The notes under the pieces: model-generated
What the model was told of the DNA's origin: nothing
What the model saw: the letters and a program-made list of their open reading frames with translations, nothing else
Databases searched by the model: none
Program-made: the position numbers and the translations under genes
Assembly (NCBI GenBank): GCA_030691735.1
Contig: JAUYDS010000190.1
Location: 1-38,881 of the forward strand
Direction: 5' to 3'
DNA from: Candidatus Aminicenantota bacterium
GTDB taxonomy: Bacteria > Acidobacteriota > Aminicenantia > Aminicenantales > UBA4085
Length of the DNA: 38,881 bases
Part shown: piece by piece, positions 1-6,803 of the stretch
Position numbering within the stretch: the first letter of the stretch is position 1
Layout: the number at the start of each line of letters is the position of its first letter

Positions 1-140
1 CATTCCTCGTCCGTTCGGCCGTATTTATCTTTGATATGCAGCCTGATCCTATTCCAGAGCTCCGCGCTCTTCCCAAGGGCCTCCTGAAGGCGTCGATCGT
101 CGGGCTTATCGTCTTTATTGACGAACATTCTTTCATTCAT
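1..140 (-). CDS. DUF3788-like protein, N-terminal part only (runs off left edge)
   Basis: Reverse strand from ATG at 140 reads MNERMFVNKDDKPDDRRLQEALGKSAELWNRIRLHIKDKYGRTDEE..., similar to the N-terminus of DUF3788 proteins as remembered. Confidence 0.5.
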   Translation of the reverse strand, partial: MNERMFVNKDDKPDDRRLQEALGKSAELWNRIRLHIKDKYGRTDEE

Positions 141-320
141 GGCTGTTTTTGTCATGAGAAAAAACCCGTTTTAAAGCATAATTCAGTTCTGCCGGCATGG
201 CAAGTCCTCACTTGATCTCGCCCCCGACGACGACCTTAGCGCTCGTTCCCGTCAACTTGAGTATGTCCTAGGGAGAGAGAGACTTTCTGGGCCTCCCCTT
301 TGTTCGTATGTCAGAAGTAA

Positions 321-473
321 ATTCTCGGCAGCGACGGGTTGAGCCCGATAAGGAGCTTATAATCGCCGACGCCGCTTCTTTCGGCCAAGGCGTCGGCGGT
401 GATGGTGGATGGACACGAAGGCCGCCCATCTGGACGGGATAGCCGTCCGAATAGCCGATGCCGACGGTCGCCA
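321..473 (-). pseudogene. Decayed 3' fragment of alanine racemase (second copy of the alr C-terminus with an internal deletion)
   Basis: Near-identical to two blocks of the intact alr: 'cggcagcgacgggttgagcccgataaggagcttataatcgccgacgcc' and 'ggacacgaaggc...cgcccatctggac.ggatagccgtccgaatagccgatgccgacggtcgcc'. About 130 bp between the blocks is missing. Encodes ATVGIGYSDGYPVQMGG and is then frameshifted. Confidence 0.85.
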
Positions 474-503
474 AATTATGTAACCGCTTTTTGATTCGGA
501 AAT

Positions 504-779
504 TCAACTAAGCTCGATCAGGAGCTTTTTTCCGAGCGCGATCGCGACTCGTTCGATCGTCGATAGCTTGATATCTTCCGCATGATTTTCGATACGGGAA
601 ATGGCGCTCTTCTTCGTTTTCAACCGGCGGGCCAATTCTTCTTGAGTTAATCCCGAATCCTCGCGAGCTTGACGAAGGAGAACTCCGATCTTGAATTTTT
701 CATATCCGTTCCCATAATTCTTGGCAAAATCTCGATCATAGCTTTTTCTTTTTTCGACATACTTTTTAAGGTCATCCAT
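504..779 (-). CDS. HTH (Xre/HigA-type) antitoxin
   Basis: MDDLKKYVEKRKSYDRDFAKNYGNGYEKFKIGVLLRQAREDSGLTQEELARRLKTKKSAISRIENH... HTH_3; start overlaps the toxin stop. Confidence 0.8.
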   Translation of the reverse strand: MDDLKKYVEKRKSYDRDFAKNYGNGYEKFKIGVLLRQAREDSGLTQEELARRLKTKKSAISRIENHAEDIKLSTIERVAIALGKKLLIELS

Positions 780-1137
780 CCGCGCACCGCCCTTTAAAAT
801 AATCCTGCCGATACCTTTCGGCGAGAGCGATCTCTCGGGCTGGGGTTTTTCGGCTTTTCTTCGCGAATCCATTTGTCAATATTAATGTCGAATGCCTTGC
901 GAAAAAACAGAGAATGCGATAAGCATTTGACCCCGATTGAACTCGGCATTCCCATATTTCTGCGCTTCCTGCCAATTTTTTGAAATAGATATCGGGAACT
1001 CGATCTATCTCTCGGATCATTTCCAGCGTCCATGTCACTCGCTTGGCGATTTTGCCTGGAAGCGCGTTAAGAAATTCCTCGACAGGACAAAAACCTGACG
1101 AAGTTCGATAAAAGAGGACTTGCTTCCTCTCGTTCAT
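772..1137 (-). CDS. RelE/HigB-family (Gp49-like) toxin
   Basis: MNERKQVLFYRTSSGFCPVEEFLNALPGKIAKRVTWTLEMIREIDRVPDIYFKKLAGSAEIWECRVQ..NAYRILCFFARHSTLILTNGFAKKSRKTP; overlaps antitoxin by 8 bp. Confidence 0.82.
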   Translation of the reverse strand: MNERKQVLFYRTSSGFCPVEEFLNALPGKIAKRVTWTLEMIREIDRVPDIYFKKLAGSAEIWECRVQSGSNAYRILCFFARHSTLILTNGFAKKSRKTPAREIALAERYRQDYFKGRCADG

Positions 1138-1166
1138 ATGTTAACTCACATGTTAACCATTGTCAA
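1138..1166 (-). promoter_or_regulatory. Putative TA module 1 operator: direct repeats of GTTAACAT 12 bp apart plus TTGACA hexamer
   Basis: Minus strand: TTGACAATG-GTTAACAT-GTGA-GTTAACAT-ATG; repeats abut the toxin start codon. Confidence 0.5.
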
Positions 1167-1246
1167 CTTGAAATTCATTTATTGTTTCATTACAAGAAAC
1201 GTCAACGGGATGATTAATTCTCAATGGTGCTGGGAATAGATACAGG

Positions 1247-2476
1247 TCACAAGCAGATTCGCGGCAGCGACGGGTTGAGCCCGATAAGGAGCTTATAATC
1301 GCCGACGCCACTTCTTTCGGCCAGGACGTCGGCGGTGAGGCCCGTCTCTTTAGCCCGGTCGATCAGGATTACCTCGTCCCCGACCAGAATGTCCCGGTCG
1401 TTTTTCAAGTCAACCATCGTGTGGTTGGCGGTGACGGCCGGCAGGACGGGAAATTTTCGATTCCTGATAGACACGAAGGCCTGGCCGCCCATCTGGACAG
1501 GATAGCCGTCCGAATAGCCGATGCCGACGGTCGCCACGCGCATTCTGTCCTTGACCTTGAAGGCCCGCAGGTAAGAGAGAGATTCTCCCGGCCTGAGGTC
1601 CTTGATGAAAACGACCGTCGCCGAAAGCCTGAGAGCGGGCTTAAGGCGGAGGGCGTCCTCTTTCCCGGTCCGGACGTTGGGATAGTAGCCGTAGAGAGCG
1701 ATTCCCGGCCGGATCATGTCGAGGAAGAAGTCCGGAGATTCAAAGAGGCCGGCGCTACTGGCCGCGTGCCGGATGCCCAGGAAGATGTTTTTTGACTTCG
1801 CCGCAGCCCAGACGTCCATAAACCGTTTCATCTGCTCCCGGTCGAATTCGGGGTCCTCGGTCAGGGTCGTGCAGACGCCGTCGATCTTGATCGAGGAGAG
1901 GGAGGCGATAGTTTCGATGAGCGGCAGGGCCCGGTCGGTGGAGACTCCGGTCCGGCCCATCCCCGTGTCGATGTCGATGTGGACCGACGCTTTCGTCTTC
2001 AGTTTCGAGGCCCACTCGTCGAGATCGCGGGCTTCTTCGGAATAGACGGCTTGGCTGATCCGCTGGACGACGATCGCCTCGCCGTCCTCCCGGCCATAGG
2101 GGCCGAAATTCAGGATCGGACAGCGGATTCCGGCCTCTCTCAGTTCTCCTGCCTCTCTCAGTTTTCCGACCATGAGGGCCGCGGCTCCGGCCTTCTCCAG
2201 CGCCTTCGCCACCTCGACCAAGCCATGGCCGTAGGCGTTCGCTTTAACCACGGCCATGACGGGCACTTTGGCCCGCTTTTTGACCTGATCGTAATTCCAG
2301 ATGATGTCGTTCAGACTGACTTCGATCCGGGGATCCCGATGTCCGGCCGGACTTTGAAGCGGTGGCTGAAGCGGCCGCCGTTCTTCGTCCTCCCGCATGC
2401 GAATCGCTTGTTCCGGCCGGGCCAGGACGGCTAGAGAACCCGCCCCAAGCGCGTCGAGAAATTTTCTTCGTTCCAT
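1247..2476 (-). CDS. alr: Alanine racemase with N-terminal Tat-like leader
   Basis: 409 aa; PLP-lysine region VMAVVKANAYGHG, GYSDGYP, TANHTMVDL; N-terminus MERRKFLDALGAGSLAVLA. Confidence 0.9.
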   Translation of the reverse strand: MERRKFLDALGAGSLAVLARPEQAIRMREDEERRPLQPPLQSPAGHRDPRIEVSLNDIIWNYDQVKKRAKVPVMAVVKANAYGHGLVEVAKALEKAGAAALMVGKLREAGELREAGIRCPILNFGPYGREDGEAIVVQRISQAVYSEEARDLDEWASKLKTKASVHIDIDTGMGRTGVSTDRALPLIETIASLSSIKIDGVCTTLTEDPEFDREQMKRFMDVWAAAKSKNIFLGIRHAASSAGLFESPDFFLDMIRPGIALYGYYPNVRTGKEDALRLKPALRLSATVVFIKDLRPGESLSYLRAFKVKDRMRVATVGIGYSDGYPVQMGGQAFVSIRNRKFPVLPAVTANHTMVDLKNDRDILVGDEVILIDRAKETGLTADVLAERSGVGDYKLLIGLNPSLPRICL

Positions 2477-2543
2477 GGCTTCCTTTCCCTTTCGACCCGG
2501 CGGGCCGCCCTCACCAGTCTTTCAAGGTTTCCAAGTCGGGCAA

Positions 2544-3161
2544 TCAGTCGGGGCGCCGCTCGAAGGGCGGAAAACGATAGTATCCGTCCCCGAGAAGCTT
2601 GAAGAAACACCGGGCGCAGGCCTCGAGATCGCCGGCCGCGTCGTGGGGTCGATCATACGGACCGCCGAACAAATGAACATGAAGCTCCACGAGGGTCGGC
2701 CACTTGAATCCCGCGCTCCCCCATCTCGGGAGACAGCAAACCTCGGTCGTCGTCTCCATGGTGCACAGGCCGGGGAGGTCAAGGAGCCGCAAGTGCTTAT
2801 TCAAGCGGACGAGCTCGGAGCCGACGACGCCGAGGTCGAAGGCAAGATTATGGGCTACGAGGGCGACCTCAGGGAGGTCGACGGCGTCTAAAAACTCATC
2901 CATGACTTCGTCCAAGTCTTTCCCCTTCCGGACGGCTTGGGCGTGCGATATACCATGGATCTCCGTCGCCTCGGCCGGAATCCGGAATCCCTTGGGCCGG
3001 ATGATATGACTGCGGACGCCCTCCGTGTTTCCGCGCGGGTCAAAAATACCCCAGGCGAGCTGGACCAGGCGGGGCCAGACGGAAACGTCCCGTGGGGACG
3101 CGTTGCGGCGGCTGGGCAACCCCGTCGTTTCGCAGTCGAAAAAGAGAAGCCTGGCGCTCAT
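2544..3161 (-). CDS. DnaQ-like 3'-5' exonuclease (DNA polymerase III epsilon-like)
   Basis: MSARLLFFDCETTGLP..., EIHGISHAQA, LVAHNLAFDLGVV, RPHDAAGDLEA: ExoI/II/III motifs. Confidence 0.85.
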   Translation of the reverse strand: MSARLLFFDCETTGLPSRRNASPRDVSVWPRLVQLAWGIFDPRGNTEGVRSHIIRPKGFRIPAEATEIHGISHAQAVRKGKDLDEVMDEFLDAVDLPEVALVAHNLAFDLGVVGSELVRLNKHLRLLDLPGLCTMETTTEVCCLPRWGSAGFKWPTLVELHVHLFGGPYDRPHDAAGDLEACARCFFKLLGDGYYRFPPFERRPD

Positions 3162-3301
3162 TTCCGCAAGAATCGTATCTCCGCGGCGCGGACGAAGTCA
3201 AGGACGCACGACACGGACGAAAACAGGCACATTCGCTCTGGCGGGGATGACTAACGGACGAGGAGTTCCGGATTTCGTCATGACGACTGGAGAAATAACG
3301 C

Positions 3302-3330
3302 TTGACGTTATTAACGTTAGACGTTATGTT
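3302..3330 (+). promoter_or_regulatory. Sigma70-type promoter of higBA with overlapping palindromic operator
   Basis: TTGACG (3302-3307), 17-bp spacer, TATGTT (3325-3330). Nested inverted repeats: ACGTTA-T-TAACGT and TAACGT-TAG-ACGTTA. Confidence 0.7.
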
Positions 3331-3336
3331 AGAGTC

Positions 3337-3618
3337 ATGATCAAGTCGTTTCGGTGCAGAGAAACCGAGAAGATATTCCATCGGGAATATGTTCGGAAGC
3401 TGCCCGAGGACTTGCGGAGGGTCGCCCTGCGTAAGATCTGGATGATTGATGCGGCGCCCGATCTAACCTCGCTTCGCGTTCCTCCGGGCAACCGGCTGGA
3501 GGCCCTGAGCGGCGATAGAATGAGTCAACATAGTATCCGGATCAACGATCAATGGCGTATCTGTTTCCGATGGCATGATGGAAATGCCTATGAAGTTGAG
3601 ATCGTCGACTATCACTAG
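3337..3618 (+). CDS. higB: HigB-like toxin (RelE superfamily)
   Basis: MIKSFRCRETEKIFHREYVRKLPEDLRRVALRKIWMIDAAPDLTSLRVPPGNRLEALSGDRMSQHSIRINDQWRICFRW..YEVEIVDYH. Confidence 0.9.
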   Translation: MIKSFRCRETEKIFHREYVRKLPEDLRRVALRKIWMIDAAPDLTSLRVPPGNRLEALSGDRMSQHSIRINDQWRICFRWHDGNAYEVEIVDYH

Positions 3619-3628
3619 GAGGACATGT

Positions 3629-3931
3629 ATGAAAAAGATGAAAATGCCCCCCATCCACCCGGGCGAGGTGCTCATAGAGGAATTCCTCAAGCCCATGAAC
3701 ATCACCCAGTATCGCCTCGCCAAGGACATTAGCGTTCCGCCGCGTAGAATCAACGAGATTGTCCATGGACACAGAAGCATTACCGCGGACACGGCTTTGC
3801 GTCTGGGTCGCTACTTCGGAGTCTCTCCCCAGTTCTGGCTCAACCTCCAAGCCCACTTCGATCTTGAGCGGGAGGAGGACCGTCTCGGAGACAGACTCGA
3901 TCAAGAGGTTCATGCTCTGGCCACAGCATGA
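3629..3931 (+). CDS. higA: HigA-like HTH antitoxin
   Basis: MKKMKMPPIHPGEVLIEEFLKPMNITQYRLAKDISVPPRRINEIVHGHRSITADTALRLGRYFGVSPQFWLNLQ; RBS aggagg upstream. Confidence 0.92.
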   Translation: MKKMKMPPIHPGEVLIEEFLKPMNITQYRLAKDISVPPRRINEIVHGHRSITADTALRLGRYFGVSPQFWLNLQAHFDLEREEDRLGDRLDQEVHALATA

Positions 3932-4016
3932 ACAAAATCCAGGCCGAATCATCGCCTCCGTCTTACGTTTTGCCCGCGGCAGACAAAGCGAAGGTGAGGC
4001 GCGGCGTTAATCGAGC

Positions 4017-4205
4017 ATGACAAACGCAAAAAAGAATAGAAATATGAATCCGTTTTTTATCGTTTTAGCCGTCTTGACCTTCGGCCTTCTGTCCCTGTCG
4101 TCGGCCCAGAACGCGGCCGACCTTTTCAAATCGGGCCGCATCCGGCTCGCCGAAGAGGTTCGCCTCTCAGCCGATTTCCCGGCCGGCCTCCGTCTGAATC
4201 CTTGA
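4017..4205 (+). CDS. Short secreted hypothetical protein; possibly the N-terminal remnant of a larger exported protein
   Basis: 62 aa with signal peptide NPFFIVLAVLTFGLLSLSSAQ followed by only about 30 residues. Confidence 0.35.
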   Translation: MTNAKKNRNMNPFFIVLAVLTFGLLSLSSAQNAADLFKSGRIRLAEEVRLSADFPAGLRLNP

Positions 4206-4291
4206 CCACGCCTCATAGCCCACCGCCTTGAGCGTCTAAACTTGCGATTTCTAAAAATTTATGAATTAATCAGGTTAACAGGGTATGGATT

Positions 4292-4432
4292 ATGCACTTG
4301 TGGCTGATGCCTAATGGAGAGCTTCTGTTCTTCTTCGGCATTCTCGTGGGCAAGAATAAACCGTTCTGGATCGAAGCGGGCTTCATCGAGGATTTAAGGA
4401 AGACGGAATTGAAGGAGGAGGTCAACAAATGA
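4292..4432 (+). CDS. Small ORF (46 aa) with stop overlapping the next start (ATGA)
   Basis: MHLWLMPNGELLFFFGILVGKNKPFWIEAGFIEDLRKTELKEEVNK*, stop TGA 4430-4432 overlaps ATG 4429-4431. Confidence 0.35.
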   Translation: MHLWLMPNGELLFFFGILVGKNKPFWIEAGFIEDLRKTELKEEVNK

Positions 4433-5706
4433 GACTCGCATTCAAACTATTTTCATGCTTTTTAGTCGTCGCCGCACTGGGGTTCAGCCAAACGGCTCCC
4501 CCAACGGCCGGCCTTGAACTCTCCGACGCGGTTAAGGCGGGAGATTTGGCCAAGGTCATGGCGATCGTCGAAAAAGACCCGCGGATCGTCAACATCCCGA
4601 ATCCGAACGGAGAGACGATCATTTTCGGCGCTCTCGTCGAGCGTCGGGCAGAAATCGTCGAATACTTGATCTCCAAAGGGGCGGACGTCAACGTCCAAAA
4701 CAATTTCCATATGGCTCCACTCCATATCGCCTGCGTGCGCGGTCTCCCCCTCGAACTCGTCAAGCTCCTAGTGGAGAAAGGGGCGGATGTCAACGCCGTC
4801 TCGAAATACCAAGGGAAGCCTTTAGATTTGGCCGATGAAAGCGGCGACGAGGCGGTCGTCCGTTATCTGACGCCCAAAGGCGCCCGCTATACGCCTCTTG
4901 ATTTCGAGACCATCAAGCTCTCCTCCAACCTCCACCGGATCGCTTTCCCTTGGGGGATGAGGAACAACCTGATCGTCTTCGGCGGATCGGATGGCCTTCT
5001 GGTCATCGACACCGGTTTCAACAAGCGGGCCCTCGAAGCGTTCAAAAAAACCGTTTCCGGATTCGCCAAAGGCGATATTCAATACGTGGTCAACACCCAT
5101 TCCGACTGGGATCATACGGCCGGCAACGCGGGCTTGGCTCCTTCCGAGGCGGCCGTCATCGACGCCGGGCGGCTGGACAACGAGGATCTAAAGAGCATCC
5201 TGGCCAAGTCGGATAAACCCATGACCGGACGCTCCGGACGAATCCTCCCCGCGCCGTATATGATGAAATTCAATGGTGAGACCATCGACCTCATCCCCTA
5301 CCCCGGCCTTCATTCCCAAGTCGACATGATGATCTTTTTCCCGAAGCCGGGAGTCGTCTGCATGGGCGACCTTCTCCTCTCCCAGAGTTGCCCCGCCGTC
5401 CGGGATGCGGGCGGCTATCTCGAGTTTTTGGACAAGGTTCTTGACGTCTTTCCCGCCGGCACCATGTTCATCAGCGGCCATGGCCGGGACCTGACGGCGC
5501 TCGGAGTGAAAAAATATAGGGACGACATAACCGCAATGTTCGAGATCGTCAAGAAAGAATATACCGCTGGGAAAACCGTTGAAGACATGATCGGGGCCGA
5601 CGTCCTCAAGGCCTACAAGGCCGATTACTCCCATCTCGACTGGCTGGGGCCCGATTCCTGGATCCGAAGGATCGTCCGAAGCCTCGCAACGGGCCGTACA
5701 AAATAA
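4429..5706 (+). CDS. Secreted ankyrin-repeat / metallo-beta-lactamase-fold fusion protein
   Basis: Signal peptide; ankyrin repeats (GADVNVQNNFHMAPLHIACVRGLPLELVKLLVEKGADVNA); MBL-like region with VNTHSDWDHTAGN, GLHSQVDMMIFFPKPGVVCMGDLLL, ISGHGRD. Confidence 0.88.
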   Translation: MRLAFKLFSCFLVVAALGFSQTAPPTAGLELSDAVKAGDLAKVMAIVEKDPRIVNIPNPNGETIIFGALVERRAEIVEYLISKGADVNVQNNFHMAPLHIACVRGLPLELVKLLVEKGADVNAVSKYQGKPLDLADESGDEAVVRYLTPKGARYTPLDFETIKLSSNLHRIAFPWGMRNNLIVFGGSDGLLVIDTGFNKRALEAFKKTVSGFAKGDIQYVVNTHSDWDHTAGNAGLAPSEAAVIDAGRLDNEDLKSILAKSDKPMTGRSGRILPAPYMMKFNGETIDLIPYPGLHSQVDMMIFFPKPGVVCMGDLLLSQSCPAVRDAGGYLEFLDKVLDVFPAGTMFISGHGRDLTALGVKKYRDDITAMFEIVKKEYTAGKTVEDMIGADVLKAYKADYSHLDWLGPDSWIRRIVRSLATGRTK

Positions 5707-5790
5707 TTAAAAGGATATTTCCGTGCCATCGTCGATTTTAAAGCCAACAGAGGCTGGACGGATGCCCGCCAAGAAGGACATGAGGTGAAT

Positions 5791-6699
5791 TTAAAAACGC
5801 AGGGAGAGGCAGCTCAAGCCGCCGTCCAGTTTGCGGAATTCCGAAACATCCACGGACAGCACCTCGTATCCCAGCCGCTCAATGGTTTTCCGTGTTTTTT
5901 CAAAACCGGCCGGAACCAGGACCCGACCGTTGACCCAGATGGAATTGGCGGCGTAAGCTTCAGACGGCGCGACCGGAACAATCTCAAAGCCGGACAGCAA
6001 CGGGTGGTTGAGAAATTCACCGCAGGCCAGCAGGCGGTTGTTTTCAATGTAGGCCACGCCGGTTTTCAGATGCAAAACGGCCCGGAGAAGAACAGGGGTT
6101 GCGGAATAACCATGTTTCCCCAAAATGGCGGCCAGCTGCCGGGCCCCCTCTTCATTGGTTCGTGCCGAAACGCCGATGTAAAAATGGTCACCCGCCATGA
6201 ACACGTCCCCGCCTTCCAGGGTGCCGGGAGCGACAATATTTTCCGGACGATCATAAAACCGCCGCAAAGCCTTAGCCACGGCCTTCTCCTCCCCTTGGCG
6301 ACTGGGGGCGCCGGGACGGGTGATGACGGCCGTATTTTCGCAGACGATGGCCGTATCCTCGATAAAAACCGAATCGGGAAATTGATCGTCCGCCTCGAGA
6401 ACCGTGACCATCAGGCCGCAGTTTTGCAAAGCGCCAATGTAAGCATCATGTTGGTCCAGTGCTTTTTCATAGACGGGTCGGCCCAAGCCGGCCGTCAAGG
6501 GACGAGCCTTCGCGGCGGAAATGGACCCCCGGGCAAAGCCCGGGGCACTCACCCGCGATGTTAATACACGGCTGAGTGCTGCGGAAGCGGATCCCCAGAC
6601 AAAGCCTGGGGCCCCAGCCGCCGCCCCGGCCGCCGTGGACAGCCCCTGGGCCAGGTTCCGACAAGGTTTCCTGACCATGGCATTTTTAAATATTTTCAT
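5791..6699 (-). CDS. NG,NG-dimethylarginine dimethylaminohydrolase-like amidinotransferase (DDAH)
   Basis: QFPDSVFIEDTAIV, TRPGAPSRQGE, LEGGDVFMAGDHFYIGVSARTNEEGARQL, VLHLKTGVAYIENN, YAANSIWVNGRVLVPAGF, RKLDGGLSCLSLRF; N-terminal insertion of about 40 aa. Confidence 0.9.
   Translation of the reverse strand: MKIFKNAMVRKPCRNLAQGLSTAAGAAAGAPGFVWGSASAALSRVLTSRVSAPGFARGSISAAKARPLTAGLGRPVYEKALDQHDAYIGALQNCGLMVTVLEADDQFPDSVFIEDTAIVCENTAVITRPGAPSRQGEEKAVAKALRRFYDRPENIVAPGTLEGGDVFMAGDHFYIGVSARTNEEGARQLAAILGKHGYSATPVLLRAVLHLKTGVAYIENNRLLACGEFLNHPLLSGFEIVPVAPSEAYAANSIWVNGRVLVPAGFEKTRKTIERLGYEVLSVDVSEFRKLDGGLSCLSLRF
6515..6646 (+). repeat. Two 66-bp-spaced palindromic repeat units inside the DDAH coding sequence
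   Basis: Hairpins CCCCGGGC-AAA-GCCCGGGG (6527-6545) and CCCCAGAC-AAA-GCCTGGGG (6593-6611), each preceded by 'gcggaa'; spacing exactly 66 bp. Confidence 0.8.
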
Positions 6700-6752
6700 G
6701 TGTCTTCATAATATTTTATAGGAGAACAAGTATTATGTCTTTCTATTTGTAA

Positions 6753-6795
6753 AAGCGATCGCTTCATTGACAGGAATTTTGGGCCGGAGTAGCAT
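6753..6795 (+). promoter_or_regulatory. Putative promoter: palindrome AAGCGATCGCTT, TTGACA -35, 17-bp spacer, TAGCAT -10
   Basis: Palindrome 6753-6764; TTGACA 6767-6772; TAGCAT 6790-6795; CDS ATG at 6804. Confidence 0.45.
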
Positions 6796-6803
6796 GAACA
6801 TCC

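Noticed and set aside
180-250. Minus-strand peptide DILKLTGTSAKVVVGGEIK* as another gene remnant
   Set aside because: Too short to assign to a family; could be chance.
3172-3260. Possible dispersed repeat relic (reverse strand GTCATCCCCGCCAGAGCGAATG)
   Set aside because: Only a short match to remembered GTCATCCCCGC-type repeats and no second copy in the window.
5785-6564. 259-aa plus-strand ORF
   Set aside because: Antisense to the clearly coding DDAH gene.
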